This document shows, in pieces, positions 36,625 to 44,192 of a stretch of DNA of 64,000 nucleotides; the first letter of the stretch is position 1; every line of letters begins with the position of its first letter. The DNA comes from Thalassospira lucentensis (lineage in GTDB: Bacteria > Pseudomonadota > Alphaproteobacteria > Rhodospirillales > Thalassospiraceae). The position numbers and the translations under genes are program-made. Where the stretch lies: positions 1-64,000 of the forward strand of contig NZ_LPVY01000007.1 of assembly GCF_001613805.1 (NCBI RefSeq), written 5' to 3'. A model generated the notes under the pieces. That model saw only the letters and a list, made by a program, of their open reading frames with translations. It had not been told where the DNA came from and searched no databases.

Positions 36625-36653
36625 AAAATGCAACCGAGTTGCGATTGCATTTT
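36625..36653. promoter_or_regulatory. Candidate iron-responsive box
   Basis: The 9-bp perfect arms AAAATGCAA (36625-36633) and TTGCATTTT (36645-36653) are separated by 11 bp that include GTTGCG, so an overlapping TGCAAC/GTTGCG pair also exists. This resembles Fur-type sites of alphaproteobacteria (TGCAA-x-TTGCA). It is ~100 bp upstream of fhuC in a 298-bp gap shared with the divergent lactonase; nothing else is evident there. Confidence 0.5.
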
Positions 36654-36821
36654 GTGGCAAAAGTAAATCATCATACAAAATGACTTTTCAGATTTGGCCT
36701 TTCGCGATAGCAATAGACATAATGGTTTCCCTGCACCGGATCGCGGTCGAACGGTCGTCCGGTCTGCATTAAAGGGAAGGGTCAAAACGGGGGAAACCCG
36801 CCAAAATATCAGGGAGATATC

Positions 36822-37712
36822 ATGTCCAAAGTCAAAACGGTCCTACCGAATTTGCGCTGTACGCTGGGCGAGGGACCGCATTGGGATGCCGGGGATGGCG
36901 TTCTTTACTGGGTGGATATTGTTGATAAAACCGCATTCGCATTGCGCCCGCGTGATGGCGGTTCGCGAAGCTGGACGTTTGATCAGCCGGTATCGGCAAT
37001 TGTGCCGCGCACAGGCGGCGGACTTTTGGTGGCACTGGCCGACGGGTTGGCATTTCTGGATGCCGAAAGCGGGCAGACGACGCCGTTTGTTGCCCCAGAT
37101 GCAGATCACCCCGGCAATCGGTCGAACGAGGCGCGTGTCGATCCGGCAGGACGATTCTGGCACGGGACCATGCAAAACAATATCGGTCCGAATGGCGAAG
37201 ACTTGCCGGTGACGGTATCGACAGGAACGTTGAACCGTGTCGCACCGGACGGCGACATCAAACGCTTTGTTGCCGATATCGGGATTTCGAACACGTTGCT
37301 GTGGTCTTCTGATGGCGCAAAGATGTTCTTTGGCGATACGATCAGGAACACGCTGGATGTTTATGATTACGACATGGCAACCGGCACGCCGTCCAACCCC
37401 AAGCCGTTCTTTGGCCCGCATGAGCGGGGCAACATGGACGGATCGGCGATGGATGAGGATGGCTATATCTGGAATGCGCGCTGGGGCGGCAGTTGCCTGA
37501 TCCGGTTTGCGCCTGATGGCTCGGTCGATCGTATCGTCGAACTTCCGGTGACGCAGCCGACGAGTTGTGTGTTTGGCGGGCCGGACCTTAAAACACTTTA
37601 TATCACGTCGGCATCCGTCGGGCTTGCCGGTAATGGTAACGAGCTTGAAGGCGCGTTGCTGTCGATTGAAACCGATGTGGCGGGGCAGGGCTGTACCCGG
37701 TTCGCCGGTTAG
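36822..37712 (+). CDS. SMP-30/gluconolactonase family lactonase (XylC-like)
   Basis: 296 aa with AGGGAG before the ATG. Beta-propeller lactonase residues: E17 in TLGEGPHWD, NRSNEARVDPAGRFWHGTM (substrate Arg/Asn), Asn in GISNTLLWSSDG and Asp in GNMDGSAMDEDG. Compared with the lactonase at 24448 it is closer to the Caulobacter XylC style and could supply the xylonolactonase missing from the xylose cluster at 1-10158. It sits alone between the siderophore importer and a lipoprotein gene. Confidence 0.87.
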   Translation: MSKVKTVLPNLRCTLGEGPHWDAGDGVLYWVDIVDKTAFALRPRDGGSRSWTFDQPVSAIVPRTGGGLLVALADGLAFLDAESGQTTPFVAPDADHPGNRSNEARVDPAGRFWHGTMQNNIGPNGEDLPVTVSTGTLNRVAPDGDIKRFVADIGISNTLLWSSDGAKMFFGDTIRNTLDVYDYDMATGTPSNPKPFFGPHERGNMDGSAMDEDGYIWNARWGGSCLIRFAPDGSVDRIVELPVTQPTSCVFGGPDLKTLYITSASVGLAGNGNELEGALLSIETDVAGQGCTRFAG

Positions 37713-37730
37713 GCGGGTATCGAGTTGAGG

Positions 37731-37752
37731 GGCTGCAGGCCGTTTTGCAGCC
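37731..37752 (+). terminator. Hairpin after the lactonase gene
   Basis: GGCTGCA / TGCAGCC with an 8-nt loop; no good T-tract, so weak evidence for termination. Confidence 0.45.
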
Positions 37753-37889
37753 TGCCGTTGCCTTGATGAAATAACATAACTTTAATCAGTAATTTTGCCG
37801 ATTTTTGGCCTTGGTTTTCTTGTTGTTTGCGGTCACGATTGCGAACGGGGGACTACACCCAATAATAACTTGAGCAAACTGAGGCCAGA

Positions 37890-39455
37890 ATGAAACTCTC
37901 TTCATGGATTTGGGGAAGGTTGCAGTCGGTATTGATGATCGGGCTTCTGGTCCTGGTCACGGGCTGTGCCGGACTGCAATCCAATCAGGACCGGGTAACC
38001 GGCACCGTCGTTTTCCGCGAAAGAATTGCCCTGGCACCAAACAGTGCAAATCTTGTCGTGCGACTTCTTGACGTATCAAAGGCTGATGCGCCTTCGACCG
38101 AAATTGCATCCATAACCCATCCGGCGACCAATCCGCCAATGGTGTTTATCCTGCCTTATGACGCCAAACAGATTGATCCACGCCATCGTTACGTGATCGA
38201 GGCAAAGATTGTAACCAAGAATGGCGATCTTCTGTTTCGCAATGATCAGGCATATCCCGTGCTGACCAATGATGCGCCCGATGATGTCGAAGTGATGGTC
38301 AAACGCGCAGGGCCGGGATCAGCCGCCGCCGCGCGCAATGGCGGCAGTTCGGATGTTGAACGCGATGTTGCCGCGATCGAGGCACGTCTGCCCGATCTGC
38401 GGATGATCCCGGGCAGTTATAGTGCCGGGGACAGCAAGGCGACATTCAAGGCCTATGTTACTACCGATGGGCAGCCTGTCTATGTGGAGGAACATCGCGA
38501 TCTTGGGGATTATGGCAAGTCGGATGTCAAATTCTATTATCGCAATGGCAAACTTCTGCGATTTGTTGAAGATGCCAATCGCACAAATTTTGGCGGAGCA
38601 AGTGACGGTGATGCGCTGAACTTTACGCTTAATCTTGATTTTGCCATGGGCCGATTTGCCGGGGGATCGAAAACCGTCAATGGCGTACCTGGCACCCCGG
38701 ACGAGCACGAAGTCAGCGGGGCGATGGCGCAAAGCAAGGTCGCATTAAGCCGGATCGAGGCCGCCCTTGGTGAAGCTGCAATGGCACCGGTTACCGGGCG
38801 CCAGACTTTTGTCTGCGAGGATAAAAGCCGGTTCTATGCCACTTTCGAGGGGCGCAAGGGAGAGGCGGTTATTGAATTTCTTGGCCGTGAGCCGCTTGTC
38901 CTGAACATCAAGCGGACCGGTTCCGGGTATGAATATGCCAACGAGATATATTCAATTCGTGGCAAGGGGCAGGAAGCGATCTGGACCGGGCCGAGTGGTT
39001 CGACCAAATGTGCGGTTTCTGCCGAAATTACCGGGCTTGCACTTGCCCCCGGCGATTTCCCGGTCGTCGATATCACGGAGCTTGAAAAACCGGAAAATCC
39101 GGAATGGACTCGCTTCATCAACGAACTGATGCCAGCAATCAATTCCTGCCTTGCGGTATCAAGCGGTGATCTGACGTCGGTTCTGAAAGCCTGGCCGTTG
39201 AACCATGGCATGGTCGGCGTTCGCACGATCAACAGCAATGGCGGGCGCTATGACTGCCTTGCGCCGACCGACGGGCTTGGCGAAGTTCATACCGAACTGG
39301 TCGAGGCCAACACCAACCGCCTGCCCGGGGAGGGCAATGTACGCTTCACCCCGGCAAGCGGGGCCTATCCCGGTGGGGAATGCTTCAGCCACCAGCGGCT
39401 TGAACATAACGGCATCTTTATCGGCTGGCTGTCGCGTAACAACTGCACGAGCTGA
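37890..39455 (+). CDS. Multidomain envelope lipoprotein: YbaY-like + unknown + MliC-like + unknown
   Basis: 521 aa with a lipoprotein signal (lipobox VTGC, Cys26). Four parts are visible. (1) Residues 34-140 resemble the YbaY/YscW-type lipoprotein domain: GTVVFRERIALAPNSANLVVRLLDVS, then PFVF-like MVFILPYDAKQIDPRHRYVIEAKI. (2) Residues ~155-295 are an unrecognised beta-rich segment (GSYSAGDSKATFKAYVTTDG). (3) Residues ~303-376 resemble the MliC lysozyme-inhibitor domain, with C309 and C374 placed for the usual disulfide and YEYANEIYSIRGKGQEAIW. (4) Residues 395-521 are unrecognised, with C420, C456, C498 and C519. MliC proteins protect peptidoglycan from host lysozyme; the joint architecture is unusual. 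Monocistronic, closed by a terminator. Confidence 0.85.
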   Translation: MKLSSWIWGRLQSVLMIGLLVLVTGCAGLQSNQDRVTGTVVFRERIALAPNSANLVVRLLDVSKADAPSTEIASITHPATNPPMVFILPYDAKQIDPRHRYVIEAKIVTKNGDLLFRNDQAYPVLTNDAPDDVEVMVKRAGPGSAAAARNGGSSDVERDVAAIEARLPDLRMIPGSYSAGDSKATFKAYVTTDGQPVYVEEHRDLGDYGKSDVKFYYRNGKLLRFVEDANRTNFGGASDGDALNFTLNLDFAMGRFAGGSKTVNGVPGTPDEHEVSGAMAQSKVALSRIEAALGEAAMAPVTGRQTFVCEDKSRFYATFEGRKGEAVIEFLGREPLVLNIKRTGSGYEYANEIYSIRGKGQEAIWTGPSGSTKCAVSAEITGLALAPGDFPVVDITELEKPENPEWTRFINELMPAINSCLAVSSGDLTSVLKAWPLNHGMVGVRTINSNGGRYDCLAPTDGLGEVHTELVEANTNRLPGEGNVRFTPASGAYPGGECFSHQRLEHNGIFIGWLSRNNCTS

Positions 39456-39476
39456 TGGCCGAAAGTCCCTAACAGA

Positions 39477-39509
39477 AAAGCCCCGCAGCACTGGCTGCGG
39501 GGCTTTTTT
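39477..39509. terminator. Terminator after the lipoprotein gene
   Basis: AAAAGCCCCGCAGC / GCTGCGGGGCTTTTTT with a 4-nt loop, between the convergent lipoprotein and acetyltransferase genes. Confidence 0.93.
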
Positions 39510-39543
39510 CATCAGATCACGGTCGTTTAATCAATGTGCCAAC

Positions 39544-40050
39544 TCAATGTGTCATCTGGCCGGTTGCCCGAAGGATGCCCGTGGAACCCGAAAGGGCATC
39601 ACCATTGCCAAGATTGATGCCAAGGAACCGGTGGCGATCAAAATAGCCGGGCATCAAAAGCCCGTTGGCAGGAGCCGCATGGAAGCCGAAGCGCGCGTAA
39701 TAATCCGGATCGCCGACCAGCAGAACCGACTTGTGCCCGGTTGACTGTGCGGCATTCAGTGCCGCATACATCAAACCCGCACCAACGCCCGAGCCGCTGT
39801 AGGCCTTTTCAACCGCAAGTGGCCCCAGCAACAGCGAAGACCCGCTGTCACCGGCTTTGACATTCCACAACCGAACCGTACCGATCATGTGTTTGCCGTC
39901 GTGGGCGACAAACGCCAGACCGTCAGCCGGAAGGCGGCCACAGCGCAGCAATTCAGACGATTTCTGAAAGCGCGCCGGACCCATGACGCGATCAAGCAGC
40001 TTTTCACGTTCGACGTGCGAAAGGCTGTTTTCGCGATCAATTACGATCAT
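39544..40050 (-). CDS. GNAT-family N-acetyltransferase
   Basis: 168 aa. Acetyl-CoA motif A is recognisable in LGPLAVEKAYSGSGVGAGLMYAAL, followed by VLLVGDPDYYARFGFHAA, a YhbS-like arrangement. It lies 11 bp after the decarboxylase gene on the same strand and is almost certainly co-transcribed. Acetylation of the diamine product (putrescine or cadaverine) is an attractive idea from context, but YhbS-like proteins have other acceptors too. Confidence 0.87.
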   Translation of the reverse strand: MIVIDRENSLSHVEREKLLDRVMGPARFQKSSELLRCGRLPADGLAFVAHDGKHMIGTVRLWNVKAGDSGSSLLLGPLAVEKAYSGSGVGAGLMYAALNAAQSTGHKSVLLVGDPDYYARFGFHAAPANGLLMPGYFDRHRFLGINLGNGDALSGSTGILRATGQMTH

Positions 40051-40061
40051 CGATGCGATCC

Positions 40062-41195
40062 CTAGATCACATAGGCGGTCAGCGGTGCGAAACCGTTGAA
40101 CGCCACCGAGGCATAAGTGGTGGTATAGGCACCGGTTGCTTCGATCAGAACCTCGTCACCGATGGTCAGCGCAATCGGCAGATCATAGGGTTTCTTTTCG
40201 TAAAGCACGTCGGCCGAATCACAGGTCGGACCGGCAAGAACGCACGGTGCAACATCGCCGCCGTCATGGATCGTGGTGATCGGATAACGGATTGCTTCGT
40301 CCATGGTTTCGGCAAGGCCGCCGAATTTACCGATATCGAGGTAAACCCAACGTACCGGATCATCGGCATGTTTACGCGAAATCAGAACGACTTCGGCTTT
40401 GATCACACCGGCATCACCAACCATGCCACGGCCCGGTTCGATGATGGTTTCGGGCATGTGGTTGCCGAAATGTGTGTGAAGCGCGTCGATGATTGCGGCA
40501 CCGTATGCTTCGGTTGCCGGAACGTCGCGCAGATAACGGGTCGGGAAACCGCCACCCATATTGACCATGCGAAGGACAATGCCCTTTTCGGCAAGGGTGC
40601 GGAAAATCGACGAGGCTTCTGCAAGGGCTGTGTTCCAGGCATCAAGATTGCATTGCTGCGATCCGACATGGAAGGAAACGCCGTATGCGTCCAGACCCAT
40701 GTGATGGGCATGCTGAAGAACTTCAAGTGCCATGCTCGGCGCGCAACCGAATTTGCGCGACAGCGGCCATTCGGCACCTTCGCCATCGGTCAGGATGCGG
40801 CAGAATACACGCGAAGCCGGGGCGACACGGGCAATCTTTTCGACTTCTTCTACGCAATCAACGGCGAACAGGCGAACACCCAGCGCATAGGCACGCGCAA
40901 TGTCGCGTTCCTTTTTGATGGTGTTGCCAAACGAAATACGCTCCGGGCTTGCACCTGCGGCCATCGCCATTTCGATTTCAGGCACGGATGCAGTGTCGAA
41001 GTTGCTGCCAAGATCGGCAAGCAGGCTGAGCACTTCCGGTGCCGGGTTTGCCTTGACCGCATAGAAAACACGGGAATCCGGCAGGGCACGGGTGAAGGTT
41101 TCGTAGTTGCGCTGAACTACGTCAAGGTCGACAACCAGGCACGGACCTTCCGGTCGGTTCTGGGCGAGAAAATCGATAATACGCTGAGTTGCCAT
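40062..41195 (-). CDS. Ornithine/lysine decarboxylase, alanine-racemase-fold type
   Basis: 377 aa from the ATG after GGGAGAA. PLP lysine K48 in FYAVKANP, the glycine loop NMGGGFPTRY, PGRGMVGDAG for phosphate binding and the inter-subunit catalytic Cys in AGPTCDSADVL. Alphaproteobacterial group IV enzymes of this length decarboxylate ornithine and often lysine, making putrescine or cadaverine. A ~350-nt structured leader precedes it, as for alphaproteobacterial speF genes, so polyamine-dependent control at RNA level is likely. Confidence 0.92.
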   Translation of the reverse strand: MATQRIIDFLAQNRPEGPCLVVDLDVVQRNYETFTRALPDSRVFYAVKANPAPEVLSLLADLGSNFDTASVPEIEMAMAAGASPERISFGNTIKKERDIARAYALGVRLFAVDCVEEVEKIARVAPASRVFCRILTDGEGAEWPLSRKFGCAPSMALEVLQHAHHMGLDAYGVSFHVGSQQCNLDAWNTALAEASSIFRTLAEKGIVLRMVNMGGGFPTRYLRDVPATEAYGAAIIDALHTHFGNHMPETIIEPGRGMVGDAGVIKAEVVLISRKHADDPVRWVYLDIGKFGGLAETMDEAIRYPITTIHDGGDVAPCVLAGPTCDSADVLYEKKPYDLPIALTIGDEVLIEATGAYTTTYASVAFNGFAPLTAYVI

Positions 41196-41216
41196 TGGGG
41201 CGTTCTCCCATTCCAC

Positions 41217-41570
41217 GATATGGCAGCTTGCGGTACCTGATGCGTTTAGGCGCGGTGGAGGCGCAGTAACGCGGACTACCGACAGGCTGATAAGCTCCGG
41301 TGCCTACCGGAACTTGCGAAACTTTTTGCCTCGCTATGGATGGGAGTTTCCCGTCCGCACGTAGGGCAATGATGGTGTGCCTCTTCAGTGTCGGTGGTAT
41401 TTGGACAACCACCTGAGACCAAAAAAGCCCTACACCGTCGTTGCTTTAAGTAAGTCCTACGGGTTCCATCTAGCAGGACCACCACAGGCACGTGCGACTT
41501 TGGGCAAGTCGCGATGTACGCCTGTTGAACCTCGCGTGCAAGTGAAATTTTATGGCGTTTTGTCATGAGA
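41217..41570 (-). ncRNA. Probable speF-type leader RNA of the ornithine decarboxylase gene
   Basis: The 599-bp region 41196-41794 has no convincing gene. Its decarboxylase-proximal part is rich in hairpins on the minus strand: TCCGGT-4-ACCGGA (near 41297-41312), GGTGGT with ACCACC (near 41390-41415), and GGACGGGAAACTCCCATCC (near 41340-41360). The alphaproteobacterial speF element is a large conserved structured RNA upstream of ornithine decarboxylase genes; position, size and gene fit. I cannot confirm the covariance model. A 96-codon open frame (41276-41566, minus) overlaps it. Beyond 41570 I see nothing definite up to the anion permease. Confidence 0.55.
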
Positions 41571-41794
41571 CAACCGCAGAAACGTCGAACAATTCATGTT
41601 GCTTCGCACAAAATGGCGCGAATGGCCGGTTTTTGGATTGGCAAGAACGCGATTTATCGGATTTCAACATGGGGCATTGCAATTTGTGCATATCCCGCAG
41701 AGTGTCCGAGATGAGATTGACCGCGTCCGATTACCAGAGTAGCGATAAATAACAGGCGGCTATTGCGCGCCGAATTTAAACAGGATGGCACAGA

Positions 41795-43021
41795 TTGGAT
41801 TGGCTGGTTGTTGCCGTATTTGTCGGGGTCTATATCGGCATGGCGCTGGGGCGTTGGCCGGGGCTTGCGATCAATCGCACGGGGATTGCGCTTATCGGGG
41901 CGCTTGTGCTGCTGCTAAGCGGGGCGGTTGACGGGAATGCGGCACTCGCATCGGTCGATTTCGCGACACTTTCGGTTTTGCTGACATTGATGGTGTTGTC
42001 ATCGCAATATGCTGCCAGCGGTTTCTTTGACTGGATCGGCAACCGGATCACCCATCTTGATTTGACCCCGAGCGGGCTTCTGGCTGGGGTAATTGCAATT
42101 TGCGGCGGCCTGTCGGCGGTGATGACCAACGATGTTGTCGTCTGGGCGGTGACGCCAATCCTGATACAGGGCGTGATGGCGCGCCGTCTTGATCCGCGTC
42201 CCTATGTGATTGCCGTGGCGTGTGCTGCCAATGCGGGATCGGCCGCGACCCTGATCGGTAATCCGCAGAACCTTATGATTGCCGAATTCGGGCAGCTTGA
42301 TTTTACCGCCTTTCTTCTGGCGTGTGGTGTGCCTGCCCTGATCGGACTTTTGATTGTGTATGGCGTGATCGCCTATGGTCCGATGACGCGGGCCGCGTTT
42401 GATCCGGTGTCAGATGGCTCCGCACTGGACGAAGGCGGTCCGATCAAGCTTGACCGACCGATGCTGGTCAAGGCGGTGGCAGCGACAATTGCGGTAATTA
42501 CGATCTTTATCTTTGTCGAGGACCGCGCCCTTTGGTCATTGCTGATTGTGGCTGTGCTGTTGCTTAGCCGAAGGCTTGGTACTGATCAGGTGCTGGGCCG
42601 GGTCGACTGGCATTTACTGGCCCTGTTTTGTGGGTTGTTCATTGTTACCGGGGCAATGGCCGGGGATGACGCGATTGCTACCTTTTTCCGCGATGCGCTT
42701 TCAGGGCTTCGGATTGATAACCCGGCGGTGCTGGCCACCCTTTCGCTTGCGGGAAGTAACACGATTGGCAATGTGCCGCTGGTGATGATGTTGCTGTCTC
42801 TTGGCCCGGAATGGACGCCGGAACTGTTGCACGGGCTTGCAGTTTTCAGCACATTGTCAGGCAACTTTTTAATTGTCGGTTCGGTCGCCAATATCATTGC
42901 GGTCGAACAGGCCCGCGCCGCCGGTATTACCGTCGGCTTTGGCGATTACGCCCGGATCGGCATCCCGGTTACCGTGATCAGCCTTGCGTTTGCGTGGGGC
43001 TGGATCATGATGTTTGTTTGA
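41795..43021 (+). CDS. SLC13/ArsB-NhaD-type anion permease
   Basis: 408 aa starting at TTG, 9 nt after AGGA; the nearby ATG at 41785 is out of frame. About 11 membrane segments. Inverted-repeat signature loops of the ion-transporter superfamily: CGGLSAVMTNDVVVWAVTP and NAGSAATLIGNPQNLMIAEFG in the first half, LAGSNTIGNVPLVMMLLSLG and SGNFLIVGSVANIIAVEQA in the second. Substrate could be a carboxylate, sulfate or other anion. The following DUF3830 gene is 8 bp away. Confidence 0.88.
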   Translation: MDWLVVAVFVGVYIGMALGRWPGLAINRTGIALIGALVLLLSGAVDGNAALASVDFATLSVLLTLMVLSSQYAASGFFDWIGNRITHLDLTPSGLLAGVIAICGGLSAVMTNDVVVWAVTPILIQGVMARRLDPRPYVIAVACAANAGSAATLIGNPQNLMIAEFGQLDFTAFLLACGVPALIGLLIVYGVIAYGPMTRAAFDPVSDGSALDEGGPIKLDRPMLVKAVAATIAVITIFIFVEDRALWSLLIVAVLLLSRRLGTDQVLGRVDWHLLALFCGLFIVTGAMAGDDAIATFFRDALSGLRIDNPAVLATLSLAGSNTIGNVPLVMMLLSLGPEWTPELLHGLAVFSTLSGNFLIVGSVANIIAVEQARAAGITVGFGDYARIGIPVTVISLAFAWGWIMMFV

Positions 43022-43029
43022 ATGGATTT

Positions 43030-43446
43030 ATGATGACCAAGATTAAAATCACCGCAGGCCCGTTCACCTTTGATGGTGTGCTTGAAGTCGACAAGGCGCC
43101 GCAAACCTGCAAGGCATTCATGGATCGCATGCCGTTTGAAAGCAAAGCCGTGCATGTCCGCTGGAGCGGCGAGGGTGTATGGATGCCGCTTGGCGATTAT
43201 CAGTTCGGCGTTGGTTATGAAAACCATACCAGTTTCCCGGCACCGGGCCAGATTATTCTGTATCCCGGCGGCATCAGCGAAACCGAAATCCTGTTGGCCT
43301 ATGGCGGCGTTCATTTCGCATCGAAGGTCGGGCAGCTTGCCGGCAACCATTTCATCACGGTTACCAGCAATCTTGAAGACCTTGAGAAGCTCGGCAAGAT
43401 GACGCTTTGGGAAGGTGCCCAGCCGATCCGGTTTGAGATGGCGTAA
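43030..43446 (+). CDS. DUF3830 family protein (cyclophilin-like fold)
   Basis: 138 aa starting at one of two adjacent ATGs. Features of DUF3830: ITAGPFTFDGVLEVDKAPQTCKAFMDRMPFESKAVHVRWSGEGVWMPLGD, YENHTSFPAPGQIILYPGG, SETEILLAYGG and a final FASKVGQLAGNHFITVTSNLEDL. No enzymatic function is established for the family. It directly follows the anion permease and may act on the same compound; that is inference. Confidence 0.8.
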   Translation: MMTKIKITAGPFTFDGVLEVDKAPQTCKAFMDRMPFESKAVHVRWSGEGVWMPLGDYQFGVGYENHTSFPAPGQIILYPGGISETEILLAYGGVHFASKVGQLAGNHFITVTSNLEDLEKLGKMTLWEGAQPIRFEMA

Positions 43447-43538
43447 TAATATTCAGGGTGTGAAGCGGCACACTCGCTTATGAGGCCAGCCTGATCTAGA
43501 ACACTTTTTATCTTTGGGACAGGCAGGCGAGTGCGGAC

Positions 43539-44132
43539 GTGTTTGAAACAATCAATCTTTGGATTCAGGATCACCAGCAACTGGTCTATAGCCTGATCTT
43601 TACCTATTGCGTGAGCAAGGCCAGCATCCTGCCGGTTTTTGTCGGCATCTTTGTCGTGTCCGAAAGTCTTCTGATCGGGCCATCCATGATCGCGATGATT
43701 TCCGGCGCATTTGTCGGGGACATGGTGAGGTTCTGGCTGGGACGAAAATATGGCGATGCGATTGTCAGAAAGCTGCCAGAGTCATTTTCAAAGTGGCTGG
43801 GCAAAACCATGCGCCTGTTTGAGCATTATGGCGTCGCCTATATCATGCTGTGTCGCTATCCCAACACCATCCGCTCTATCAGTGTGTTCCCGGTCGGAAT
43901 GAGCTCAATGTCGTTTATGCGGTTTCTGCCGCTGAGTATCGCATCGATCTTGATTTGGATCGGGTCGTTCTTTGCACTTGGATATGTCTTGGGCGAGGGG
44001 ATGTCGGAACTGCTGGAACGCAATCTGACGCTGCTTAGTCCGATCCTGCTGATTGTGTTTCTCGGGCTTGGCTGGTTTGGTCTGCGTCGGATCGACAAGC
44101 TGGAGCAGCAGGCCGAAAAGGCCATCATGTAG
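43539..44132 (+). CDS. DedA-family membrane protein
   Basis: 197 aa with a GTG start. Motifs of the DedA/VTT superfamily: GAFVGDMVRFWLGRKYGD and, at the second helical hairpin, CRYPNTIRSISVFPVGMSSMSFMRFL, in which the customary G-R-F-x-P is C-R-Y-P. Three C-terminal membrane segments. DedA proteins are half-transporters for polyprenyl phosphate or lipids. It is converging on the U32 gene; they share a bidirectional terminator. Confidence 0.87.
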   Translation: MFETINLWIQDHQQLVYSLIFTYCVSKASILPVFVGIFVVSESLLIGPSMIAMISGAFVGDMVRFWLGRKYGDAIVRKLPESFSKWLGKTMRLFEHYGVAYIMLCRYPNTIRSISVFPVGMSSMSFMRFLPLSIASILIWIGSFFALGYVLGEGMSELLERNLTLLSPILLIVFLGLGWFGLRRIDKLEQQAEKAIM

Positions 44133-44142
44133 CCCAAAAGAA

Positions 44143-44168
44143 AACGGCAGCCACATTGGGCTGCCGTT
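44143..44168. terminator. Bidirectional terminator between dedA-like and U32 genes
   Basis: AACGGCAGCC / GGCTGCCGTT, 10-bp stem and 6-nt loop; on the minus strand it is followed by TTCTTTT. Confidence 0.88.
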
Positions 44169-44192
44169 CCTGTATCCGGGCGTTGTGAATGC

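Noticed and set aside
40053-41240. 395-codon frame antisense to the ornithine decarboxylase gene
   Set aside because: A mirror of a highly conserved gene; composition is Cys/His/Gly-rich with no recognisable domain.
41276-41566. 96-codon minus frame as an independent gene
   Set aside because: Kept only as a possible leader peptide; the position inside a hairpin-rich leader and lack of a recognised fold argue against a separate gene.
41552-41752. 66-codon + strand frame upstream of the anion permease
   Set aside because: No ribosome-binding site, no recognised domain, and it overlaps the structured leader region on the other strand.
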